In this document: positions 34,701 through 43,018 of the stretch, in pieces
Layout of the letters: each line of letters begins with the position of its first letter
How positions within the stretch are numbered: the stretch's first letter is position 1
NCBI RefSeq assembly: GCF_037042905.1
Contig: NC_087252.1
Span: forward strand, 25,592,994-25,656,993
Reading direction: 5' to 3'
Length of the DNA stretch: 64,000 nucleotides
Source of the DNA: Lytechinus pictus
Lineage: Eukaryota; Echinodermata; Echinoidea; Temnopleuroida; Toxopneustidae
Notes under the pieces: generated by a model
Told to the model about the DNA's origin: nothing
Seen by the model: the letters and a program-made list of their open reading frames with translations, nothing else
Databases searched by the model: none
Program-made: the position numbers and the translations under genes

Positions 34701-36321
34701 TGATAACCACGGCAACAGGCGTCAATTTGGCGCACTGTGACAAAAGCGCGCATCAGGATTGGACATTTTTCATACACGCGCCTGATACGCGATCAATCAA
34801 GCGTAATTTATACAGGAAAAGTGCATAAACCATGGACTCAACCGTGGGTTTTCAAAACCACCTTTGTGAATTCGGACCTATATGTATTGGAGTACATGGA
34901 AGAGTAGTCCTTGCCTTACATCACTATGACATCCCATATGCGGCCAATTTGAAGTCTCCATGGGTATAGTGATTACCAATATTTACAACTTTCAAAAATT
35001 CATAACTTTCTTGTTGTTTGTCCAATATTGTTCAAACTTTTACCTATCAACTTGTCTGATTTTTCTTTTCCTTATAAAAACAAGTTTTTATTTGGGTTGG
35101 ATTCCCCTTTAAAGCAAGATTATACTAAGAAAGATGGCTGCAAGGACCTTGTGGTAGTTCAGGTATGTACAAGTACAAAGAGATCTTGATAGTGGCAAAA
35201 CAGTTCAGGGTGCTACATAACTTTTTAGAAGCACATGCCCTATCAGGCAAGTAAATTTTTAATTAGTTGGAAATTCCAATATACTTGCCTGAAAATCTTC
35301 ACTTGCCCGAAAAATCCTTGAAAAGAAAAGTTTTCCCTCTTCAAAAGAACGTATTGCGGTTTTATAAACTATTGACCTTTTTTTCTCTTTGAACATGAAC
35401 TGATGTACCTTGTTATTGCATTTCTTTTCCAAAGTAATTTTATCTTGCCCACCATGACCAAATTTAGGGTTGATGAATCATATCGACGCTATTTTTGTCT
35501 CGCCCACCAGAGGTGAAGACGAGACTTAGGGATCCAAATGTCGTCCGTCCGTCCGTCACAAATCTAATGACACATTACTCCACAACCGTAAGTCGCTTTT
35601 CAACCAAACTTGAATAGTAGATGGACTTGGGGGACCTGTATATTATGCTGCAGTCGGAGGTCACATGGTAAGGTCAAAGGTCATTTTCAGGTCAACGTTA
35701 AATTTTACATGCAAGACTCTCTTATGACACTCAACTCTGCAACCGTAAGTCACTTTTCAACCAAACTTGGATTGTAGATGAACTTTGGCGACCTGCATGT
35801 TTTGCTGCAGTGGGAGGTCACATGGTAAGGTCAAAGGTCATTTTCAGGTCAACATTAAAGTTTACATGCAAGGCTCTTATGACAAGTGTTATTACATCCC
35901 AGTCATTTCACAATGAAGTTTTGATAAAATTCTGTTGCGTGCCCTCGCAAATCACGATATTTCTGGTTATTTTCATAAGTGGGCGAGACACAAAATCGCT
36001 TTTGCCTTGTTGATCATTCTACTCTGAGAATTTCTTGCCCAATTTGGGCTAGTGTTGGTATTTACTTCAAAACACTTGCCGGCTCAACTTTTACTTGCCC
36101 TAGGCAATCGGGCAAGTGCTTATGCAATACCCTGCAGTTGATTTAATTTAATTTACTGTTCATGTTATCGTAATGGTATGTTTGTGTGTGTGTTTTTTTT
36201 TTTCACAGAAAAAGCTGCCTCGCGCTATCCCAGCGTTGACAAAAAGATATTAAAGGAGGCAGCAAAGAACAAGTTGTCTAATGAACGGCGGCTTTTCAAG
36301 AGGAGCCAACTTAAGGTTTAG
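25554..36321 (+). CDS. BEN-domain protein, seven exons
   Basis: Seven exons join without breaking frame: 25554-25776, 28936-29108, 30313-30393, 31814-31928, 32335-32450, 33506-33692 and 36209-36321 (TAG). All introns are GT-AG, and the product is 335 residues. The N-terminus (YCLFDFFEEGTVEIGQ...W...VVHFS) looks like the small beta module often found ahead of BEN domains. Next come an acidic/basic linker rich in Ser, Arg and Glu, a coiled coil (exons 3-4, LAKLTEQNVALQCQLEKV), a Ser/Pro linker, and a C-terminal BEN domain (exons 6-7: YISDLMVKAFSREEM, SLTG, then ILKEAAKNKLSNERRLFKR). BEN domains bind DNA or chromatin proteins. The partner and pathway are unknown. A role with the divergent transposase is conjecture. 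Confidence 0.85.
26160..27325 (+). repeat. Dispersed repeat D, copy 2 (left part)
   Basis: Counterpart of 23904-24440 with extra material between shared blocks. It continues after the family C MITE at 28170, where 'aaattgttacgcattacgtatgggacattta' resumes. It lies in intron 1 of the BEN gene. Confidence 0.65.
27326..28169. mobile_element. Complete long-TIR MITE (family C)
   Basis: Terminal arms of about 150 bp pair: GGGTCAATCCATATCAAATC at the left and the complement of GATTTGACGTGGATTGACCC at the right, with 'ttgctaagggaggcc' further in. The insertion interrupts dispersed repeat D; copy 1 of that repeat near 24390 retains the uninterrupted target. No ORF. Confidence 0.82.
28936..29108 (+). 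CDS. BEN gene exon 2
   Basis: Acceptor TTTACTCAG, donor TTCG before GTAAGA. Enters in phase 1 and leaves in phase 0. Encodes a charged linker (KKRDELLESDEE, then a Ser/Arg-rich stretch, then FLEDELDSD). A different frame of this interval also looks open but does not join its neighbours. Confidence 0.8.
29222..29520. repeat. Degraded copy of the 6.7-7.15 kb inverted array
   Basis: Diverged units such as GGTTTGTTATTCCGAAAATG at the left and 'aacaagccttcggaataag' at the right keep the same inverted arrangement as 6695-7150. It lies in intron 2 of the BEN gene. Confidence 0.55.
30313..30393 (+). CDS. BEN gene exon 3
   Basis: Acceptor TTTCAACAACAG, donor CCATTG before GTAATG, 27 codons in phase 0. 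Encodes a Lys/Leu-rich helix (KLAHQARDKMLLDRLAKKK), the start of the coiled coil. An alternative acceptor three bases downstream would drop one lysine. Confidence 0.75.
30878..31050. mobile_element. MITE
   Basis: Left end GGTGTTTCATAAAGCTGTTC and inner 'cgtaaagttacgca' pair with right-end 'tgcgtaactttacaaatagct' and 'tgaacaccc'. About 170 bp, in intron 3 of the BEN gene. Confidence 0.6.
31526..31694. mobile_element. MITE
   Basis: TTTCATGAAAATTGTCAGCA and TGCTGACAATTTTCATGAAA are perfect inverted termini, flanked by 'gggggtg' and 'gggtaccc'. Intron 3 of the BEN gene, about 120 bp before exon 4. Confidence 0.75.
31814..31928 (+). CDS. BEN gene exon 4 (coiled coil)
   Basis: Acceptor ATTACTGTAG, donor AATG before GTAAGT, phase 0 to phase 1. 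Heptad-like leucines and valines in LAKLTEQNVALQCQLEKV support a coiled coil for dimerisation. Confidence 0.8.
32335..32450 (+). CDS. BEN gene exon 5 (Ser/Pro linker)
   Basis: Acceptor TATTCATCCAG, donor AAAGGA before GTAAGT, phase 1 to phase 0. Low-complexity serine and proline residues (TPQSSPCTSHLSNSPRLPS) give a probably disordered linker with several SP sites that could be phosphorylated. Confidence 0.8.
32690..33420. repeat. Dispersed tandem-type repeat E, copy 1
   Basis: Shares 'ccgctcgctgac.ttttactttcaagt', 'ggaccaaat', 'agtgcacatcagaccc' and 'aatgcgaactgtgtttt' with 36400-37110. It also contains two G/C tracts near 33345-33376. It occupies intron 5 of the BEN gene. Confidence 0.6.
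33506..33692 (+). CDS. BEN gene exon 6 (BEN domain, first part)
   Basis: Acceptor TATGTGTGCAG, donor TTTG before GTGAGT, phase 0 to phase 1. Contains ASQYISDLMVKAFSREEMA and SLTG, matching the N-terminal helix pattern of BEN domains, and LAKPQISPEKMNEIF, which leads into the next helix. Confidence 0.85.
34093..35112. mobile_element. Complete TTAA-flanked MITE (family A) with nested insertion
   Basis: Termini TTAAAGGGGAATCC and GGATTCCCCTTTAA. It is interrupted at 34465-34878 by a second palindromic element. Without the insert it is about 0.6 kb. The fragment at 42513-42873 matches its right part without the insert. It lies in intron 6 of the BEN gene. Confidence 0.82.
34465..34878. mobile_element. 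Near-perfect palindromic element (Harbinger-type ends)
   Basis: Begins GGCCCGAATTCACAAAGGTGG and ends with the complement (CCACCTTTGTGAATTCGGACC). Almost the whole 414 bp is a palindrome centred near 34672 (GTCCACTGTTTGAAGAGTGGAC). The termini are shared with the 49169-55916 element, so it may be a non-autonomous relative. Confidence 0.8.
35492..36018. mobile_element. TIR element with internal DR1 repeats, copy 1
   Basis: Starts TTGTCTCGCCCACCAGAGG and ends GTGGGCGAGACACAAAATCG plus 'cttttgccttg'. It contains two internal units of about 155 bp, each with AGGTCAAAGGTCA followed by a further AGGTCA. It lies in intron 6 of the BEN gene. No transposase ORF. Confidence 0.75.
36209..36321 (+). CDS. 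BEN gene exon 7 (BEN domain end, stop)
   Basis: Acceptor T-rich tract plus CACAG, stop TAG at 36319-36321. Encodes the C-terminal BEN helix (KKILKEAAKNKLSNERRLFK). The 2.5-kb intron before it holds a nested MITE and a TIR element. No close AATAAA follows the stop. Confidence 0.82.
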
Positions 36322-36399
36322 TAGAGCTTCAATGGGGCAGGGTCATATTGTGACAAGTCAACATAAATTAGGAATTCAAGCACACATTTGAACATGTTA

Positions 36400-37110
36400 A
36401 CCCTGATTAAACTGGGGGGGGGGGGGCTTGACAAATTTCACCGCCACGCACATTTTTTTTATCGTGTTGGTTACTGACTTTTTTCATTCAAATTTTGCGC
36501 ATCTTTTTGGACCAAATTTGCGACGCCTGGGTACGCGTTTCCAAAATTGAGCAATATTTTGTAAATGCATGTAGGTCCCAAAAACTTTTTTTCTGTGTAC
36601 ATAGTCATTCATTGCAAACTGTGTTTTCAACCACAAATCATAAATGTATGATTATTTTTACTCATGTTTTATTAGATGGATATATTTTACGTTATTTATG
36701 ATTGCCTCGACAATTTTCACGATATATCTGCTGCGCAAATTTTTTTGACCTCGCCGCTCGCTGACTTTTTACTTTCAAGTCTCACGCTGATTTTGAGACC
36801 AAATCTGTGACGCCCTGGTACGCGGTTACGACATTACGGAACATTATGAAAGTGCACGTCAGACCCAAAATTGCTCAGAAAGGTGATTTCTTGTACAAAT
36901 CCAATGCAAATTGTGTATTTAGCCAAAATTCGTAAATGTATCATTATTTCTCCTTTTACTGATTAAACTTAATTTGGTTGTGATTGCGCAATCCAGTCTT
37001 GTACATGTAGTTTACAGCGAGCTCTACGTGTGTAAATTTTCGTGACTGAGATCTGGTGGTAAAAACCTGATCTAAAATAGCCCAGTTAAATCAGCGTTAA
37101 TGCCTGTAGG
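36400..37110. repeat. Dispersed tandem-type repeat E, copy 2
   Basis: Two successive monomers of about 280 bp (starting near 36440 and 36715) share 'gaccaaat..gcgacgcc..ggtacgcg' and 'atgtatgattattt..cttttactg' segments. Related to 32690-33420. A further partial relative follows at 37380-37570. Confidence 0.6.
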
Positions 37111-37819
37111 AATGACAGTTTGTTTTTGTTGACTTTGTCAGAATGTGATCATGTCCCATATTGATACCACATATACACATTGATGTTCGTCAAGGCAGAT
37201 TAAATGGCAAAAACATTTTTGCTGTCAACAGAAGATTGAAAGCCAGTCAGTTAAACATTTTGTTTCATTCAGTGTTTTATTTCTCACCATATTTTCTGGT
37301 AATCTATTATTTCAGGGGTATTATCCCACCCCCCCCCCCCACTTTGCATGTTGCATGATAAATGAAATATCACTTTCATGACTTTCTCCTTGCACAACAA
37401 GAACAATTTTTTTCATATGTACAAACATGGTTCCAAAGGTATGCAAAATTTGGAAGTTCATGTCAGACCCCAAAATTGCTTTCTAAAAATTCTGAGTTTT
37501 ATCTACAAATCTCATACAAATGCTGTTTCTTGCCAAAAATGCACAACCAGCATAATATTCAGTTTTCATGGTTAATGTCAACTTAATTATATTTATAATC
37601 ATAAAAGCTTTGCCCACAATTCAATTGAAAAGAACAAATTTTTAAAATGAAAAAAAAACTCAAAGAAATGTAAAAGAATTTTCAAAAAGAATGAAACGCA
37701 TAAGAAATCATAAAATCACAATGTCGATTACATGGCTTGTGTTTTCAGAAATGACTGGGTTTTCATTCAGTTCTCAATTGACATTGCCTTTATGACAAGA
37801 TCCCTTCATTTAAGATATC

Positions 37820-39236
37820 GTGTACAAACATCAGATGGCCGTAGTGTACAGTAAGGTGACATTATTTATTGAAATTTATGTAACATTTAACTATGCAAAC
37901 CATGCAGCTAGAACTCACTACTTGCCATTTCTATTGTCTGCCAGATTAGTATTAGTAAAATAACTTTATCAGGGTCAAGTGACATAAAGTGTGTGAAAGA
38001 ACATTAAAATTTACCTTTTTTATTTGTATACTGTAAGTGTTGAACTGGAGATCATCTTGGATATGTTTTCTCTCATATTGGTTTATTGTCTCGTCCACCA
38101 GAGGTGAAGGCGAGACTTATGTCAACAAATGTTGTCCGTCCTGCACAAATCTAATGACACATAACTCCACAACTGTAAGTCGCTTTTCAACCAAACTTGG
38201 ATGGTAGATGGACTTTGGGAACCTGCATGTTATGCTGCAGTCGGAGGTCACATGGTAAGGTCAAAGGTCATTTTCAGGTCAACATTAAAGTTTACATGCA
38301 AGACTCTTATGACACCTATCTCCGCAACCGTAAGTCACTTTTCAACCAAACTTGGATGGTAGATGGACTTAGGGAACCTGCATGTCATGCTGAAGTCTGA
38401 GGTCACATGGTAAGGTCGAAGGTCATTTTCAGGTCAACATTAAAGTTTACATGCAAGACTCTTATGACACCTAACTCCGCAACCGTAAGTCACTTTTCAA
38501 CCAAACTTGGATGGTAGATGGACTTAGGGAACCTGCATGTCATGCTGAAGTCTGAGGTCACATGGTAAGGTCGAAGGTCATTTTCAGGTCAACGTTAAAG
38601 TTTACATGCAAGACACCTAACTCCGCAACCGTAAGACACTTTTCAACCAAACTTTGATGGTAGATAGACTTGAGGGACCCTCATGTTATGCTGCAGTGGG
38701 AGGTCCCACGGTAAGGTCAAAGGTCATTTTCAGGTCAACGTTATAGTTAACATGCAAGACTCTCTTATGACACCTAACTTCACAACCGGAAGTTACTTTT
38801 CAACAAAACTTGGATGGCAGATGAACTTAGGTGACCTGCATGATATGCTGCAGTCGGAGGTCACATGGTAAGGTCAAAGGTCATCTTCAGGTCAGCATTA
38901 AAGTTTATGTGCAAGGCTCTTATGACAAGTGTTATTCCATCCCAGTCATTTCACTATTAAGTTTTGATACAATTCTGTTGCGTGCCCTCGCAAATCACGA
39001 TATTTCTGGTTATCTTCATAAGTGGGCGAGACACAAAATCGCTTTTGCCTTGTTTTATGTATTACATCTGTGGATAATCAGTAGAAATAGTCTGCCATTT
39101 GCTTAACATATGGCAGCATGAGCTCATCACAGACAGATTGACGTCATGTAGTTATTTCTTTAGTGCATATTACAATTGTTTACTAGAGGTGGTAATTTGA
39201 ATTACTGCATGGCCTAATTAATGACAGTGTATGAAC
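37820..39236. repeat. Tandem duplication unit 1 (carries insertion)
   Basis: The sequence from 'cagatggccgtagtgtacagt' to 'ttgaattactgcatggcc' is repeated directly at 39237-39690. This first unit is interrupted by the TIR element at 38084-39053. Flanks agree closely on both sides of the insertion. Confidence 0.8.
38084..39053. mobile_element. TIR element with internal DR1 repeats, copy 2
   Basis: Same termini as 35492-36018 but five internal units of about 150 bp instead of two. AGGTCAAAGGTCA occurs perfectly at 38258, 38714 and 38871, and as AGGTCGAAGGTCA at 38413 and 38568. The empty site is preserved in the neighbouring unit near 39510, where 'ggtgtattttatgtatt' is uninterrupted. Confidence 0.82.
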
Positions 39237-39690
39237 AGCAGATGGCCATAGTGTACAGTAAGGTGACATTATTTATTGAAATTCATGTAACATTAAACTA
39301 TACAAACCATGCAGCTAGAACTCACTACTTGCCATTTCTATTGTCTGCCAAGTTAGTATTATGAAAGAAAATTAAATTTATCAGGGTCAAGTGACATATA
39401 ATACTTTTAGGTGTGTGAAAGTACAGAAAAATTTAACATTGTTATTTTTATACTTACACAGTGGGTGAACTAGAGATCATTTTGGATATGATGCTCTCTC
39501 TCATATTGGTGTATTTTATGTATTGTGGATAATTAGTAGATAATGAAATAGTCTGTTAATTGCTTAACACATGGAAGCATGAGCCCATCAAAAACAGAAT
39601 TATGTGACTTTATGTCATGTAGTAATGCCTTTTTCTGCATATTACAATTGTGTACTTCATGTGGTAATTTGAATTGCTGCATGACCTAAA
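39237..39690. repeat. Tandem duplication unit 2 (empty site)
   Basis: Direct copy of 37820-38083 plus 39054-39236 without the TIR element. Sequence divergence is modest. No coding frame. Confidence 0.78.
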
Positions 39691-39699
39691 TAATGATAT

Positions 39700-40970
39700 G
39701 TTCCAATTCAAGTAATTAAATAGAATTACTCTGCATCAAATGATTGAGGTCGTGATGAATTTGTCATAATTACGTCATTTCTAAGCTACATGTAATTGTT
39801 TAGGCCATGTACCAATTGAAATTTCTACATGACTCAAATAAGTATGAATTCAAAATGCTACATGACCTTCATTATTTCATGTAGCGACATCAAGTATTGA
39901 ACGTCATGAAGTTAAATGGTTGCGCAGTAATTCTGATTTAGGTCATGTTGTTCTTTGACTTGGTACATGGTGTAAATAATCATGAAATGTAGCATATCAA
40001 ATTACATGTTGCAATTCTGTGTTTGTGTTTGGGCTTAGGCTTACATTAATACATGACATAAACTTGCATAAATCACGCTCTTTGATCTGTAATCAGAGCA
40101 ATTCTGAGACAAGAAGACTGCAAAACAATGGTATGCCTCTTCAAAATCAAGAGATTCATTTCAATATATTTTTGGGGAAAATTAATCGTATATTACTTCA
40201 TATTTTTCTCTAACCTATGGTAAACCTATGTGAAATTTATTAAAAAATGTCTTTCATTATTTATGGACTTTTGTGAATTCTGTGCAAAATGAAGTGATTG
40301 TGATTACCTCTTTATGTACTTTAGATTTATACTGGTGATCACCACATCATAATTTCAGTGGTTATCCATTATTTCATAACCTGCTTAAGCCAATCGGGTG
40401 TTGACAAAAGGGGGAAAATGCAATTGGTCAGATAGTACAGGGTTTTTTCCTTACAACCATATACTACTTCATTTACAAGTATCATAATACTGGGTATGTC
40501 TTGGTTAAATTCGCCGGCCCATGGCCTTTTGGCGAGTCGAACATAGCCGATTTAATCATCCTTGTACAAGCTACATTTAGGTGGTTTGTATAGTAATACA
40601 TAATACTGCTGATTTTGTCTCGCCGTAAGGCAACCGATCAGCGAATGTGACAAGAGGCATTAATAATTCTTGCTTATTGTTGTGTTAGAGGGAAGGATTC
40701 TGGGTCGAATCAAGCTTACTTTATGTGATCTCAAAATGGCAGCAATGAGCAATGTATGAATAGTGAATGTAATTCATGTGGCATCAGAATGTTGGTGGAT
40801 GTAAATCCTTGTATACATGTAATCCCAAAGATGAAATGTTGTTGCATTACTCTAGCCATCATTTATATCAAAGATGTGTTGTGTATAGTATAACTCATAT
40901 ATAATAAAGATGTAAATATGTTTTAAATGTCTTTGCAAATTTGTGATTTTTACCCCTTTTTCATTAGTGA
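39700..40970. other. Intergenic, no gene recognised
   Basis: AT-rich sequence with no exon-like frame. A short hairpin-like segment 'cgccggcccatggccttttggcg' lies near 40512. A fragment 'ttttgtctcgcc' at about 40612 resembles the left end of the DR1-bearing TIR element. Confidence 0.45.
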
Positions 40971-40977
40971 AGATGCC

Positions 40978-42512
40978 ATGGTTGTGCTGGACCACAGTTA
41001 TGCTCTAACAAACCAGTGCAGGACAGTGTCATGCAAATACCGCACGGACCACAACGGGACAATATCATGGGATCGTCACAGGATATCAACAAGAATACCC
41101 CTGGACAGTTCTGCAGGTTACCACAGTATAGTATCACAGCAATGCGAATAGTACACAAACTATCACCGCAGGAATACAACAAGACAGTTCTGCTGGATTA
41201 TATTCTTGTGCAACTGTCCTGTTACTATGGCACATGACAGTACCACAGTAGAGTATCACAGGGCAGTATTGCAGGAATACCTGTAGTACTGGCCTGTTGT
41301 ATTCCTGTAGCACTGTCCTGTGATACTATGGACAGTATCACAGGACAGTACTACACGAACACCTGTATTACTGGCCTGTGGTATTCCTGTAGTACTGTCC
41401 TGTGATACTGAGGACAGTATCACAGGACAGTACTACAGGAATACCACAGGCCAGTATTACAGGTATTCCTGTAGTACTGTCCTGTGATACTTTCCACAGT
41501 ATCACAGGACAGTACTACAGGAATACCTGAAGTACTGTCCTGTGATACTTTCCACAGTATCACAGGACAGTACTACAGGAAAACCTGTAGTATTGGCCTG
41601 TGGTATTCCTGTAGTACTGTCCTGTGATACTATGGACAGTATCACAGGACAGTACTACAGGAATACGACAGGCCAGTATCACAGGACAGTACTACAGGAG
41701 TGCCAGTATCACAGGACAGTACTACAGGTATTTCTGTAATACTGTCCTGTGATACTGGCCTGTCGTACTCCTGTAGTACTGTCCTGTGATACTGGCCTGT
41801 CGTATTCCTGTAGTACTGTCCTGTGATACTATGGACAGTATCACAGGACAGTACTACAGGAATACGACAGGCCAGTATCACAGGACAGTACTACAGGAAT
41901 ACCTGTAGTACTGTCCTGTGATACTGGCCTGTCGTACTCCTGTAGTACTGTCCTGTGATACTGGCCTGTCGTATTCCTGTAGTACTGTCCTGTGATACTA
42001 TGGACAGTATCACAGGACAGTACTACAGGAATACGACAGGCCAGTATCACAGGACAGTACTACAGGAATACCTGTAGTACTGTCCTGTGATACTGGCCTG
42101 TAGTACTGGCCTGTGATACTGCCCTGTGATACTAACCTGTGATACTATCCTGTGATACTATCCTGTGATACTATCCTGTGATACCATTCTGTGATACTGT
42201 CCTGTAGTACTGTACTGTGATACTCTCCAGCGGTACAGTTTGTCCTGTGATACTGTCCTGTAGTACTGTGTGTGTGGTAGTGTGGTAGCGGTTGTTGTAG
42301 TGGTTGTGGTGGTTATGTCCTGTGATACTGCCTGCCATACCTATGTGGTTAGTACCACAAGAAGTATCACAGGACACGGACCTGTTGTACTCCTGTTGTA
42401 CACTTCTGTAGTACCGTCCCAAATTACGTGCACGTAATTCCTGTAGTACTTTCCTGTCATAGTTCCTGTAGTACTTATTACAGGGTACTGCAGGAATTTT
42501 TTGTAAGGGTTT
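40978..42512. repeat. Cruciform-prone minisatellite array and right terminus
   Basis: Dozens of copies of CCTGTAGTACTGTCCTGTGA occur in both orientations, often as exact palindromes around 'actatggacagt'. A 169-bp higher-order unit is repeated (41753 and 41922). The right edge ends GCAGGAATTTTTTGTAAGGG, the inverted form of the terminus at 14908. The open frames here are repeat translations. Confidence 0.85.
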
Positions 42513-42873
42513 CTCCTGGAGTACCCATTCCCCTGGGGCAGTAATCTAAATATGACCCTGGTAGGATATTGTTTTATGTTCTCATGAAAGAAAAATATAA
42601 TTTGAAATAAAACTTTTGGGAAAAATGACATTTTAGCCATAATATGTATTTGAGTACATGGGAGAGAAGCCCTTGCCTTACATCACTATGACATCCCATA
42701 TGCAGCCAATTTGAAGTCTCCATGGATATAGTGATATCCAATATTTACAACTTGTAAAAATTCACAACTTTCTTGTTGTTTGTCCAATATTGTTCAAACT
42801 TTCCCTTATCAACTTGTATGATTTTTCTTTTTCTTATAAAAACAGATTCTTATTTGGGTCGGATTCCCATTTA
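42513..42873. mobile_element. Family A MITE, right part (empty site)
   Basis: Matches 34334-34464 and 34879-35112 in order without the palindromic insertion: 'tagccataatatgtatt' is continuous here. It ends GGATTCCCATTTAA, keeping the TTAA. Confidence 0.8.
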
Positions 42874-43018
42874 ATGCTGCCAGTTGCATACTCTTAATTT
42901 ACTATACTTCCAATGCTCCATGATAATGTAATGATAACATCCCCATCTATTGTGAATAGACTTTCTTTTATATTTTTCTTTTTAGTCATGGATCTCTTTC
43001 AACTTACAGCTATCAAAA

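Noticed and set aside
35497-39060. CRISPR-like array of 150-bp units
   Set aside because: Units are long, contiguous and diverged with no constant repeat and variable spacer pattern, and the genome is eukaryotic.
41642-42050. Protein genes on both strands in the cctgtagtac array
   Set aside because: The frames are translations of a palindromic tandem repeat and repeat the same peptide in both orientations.
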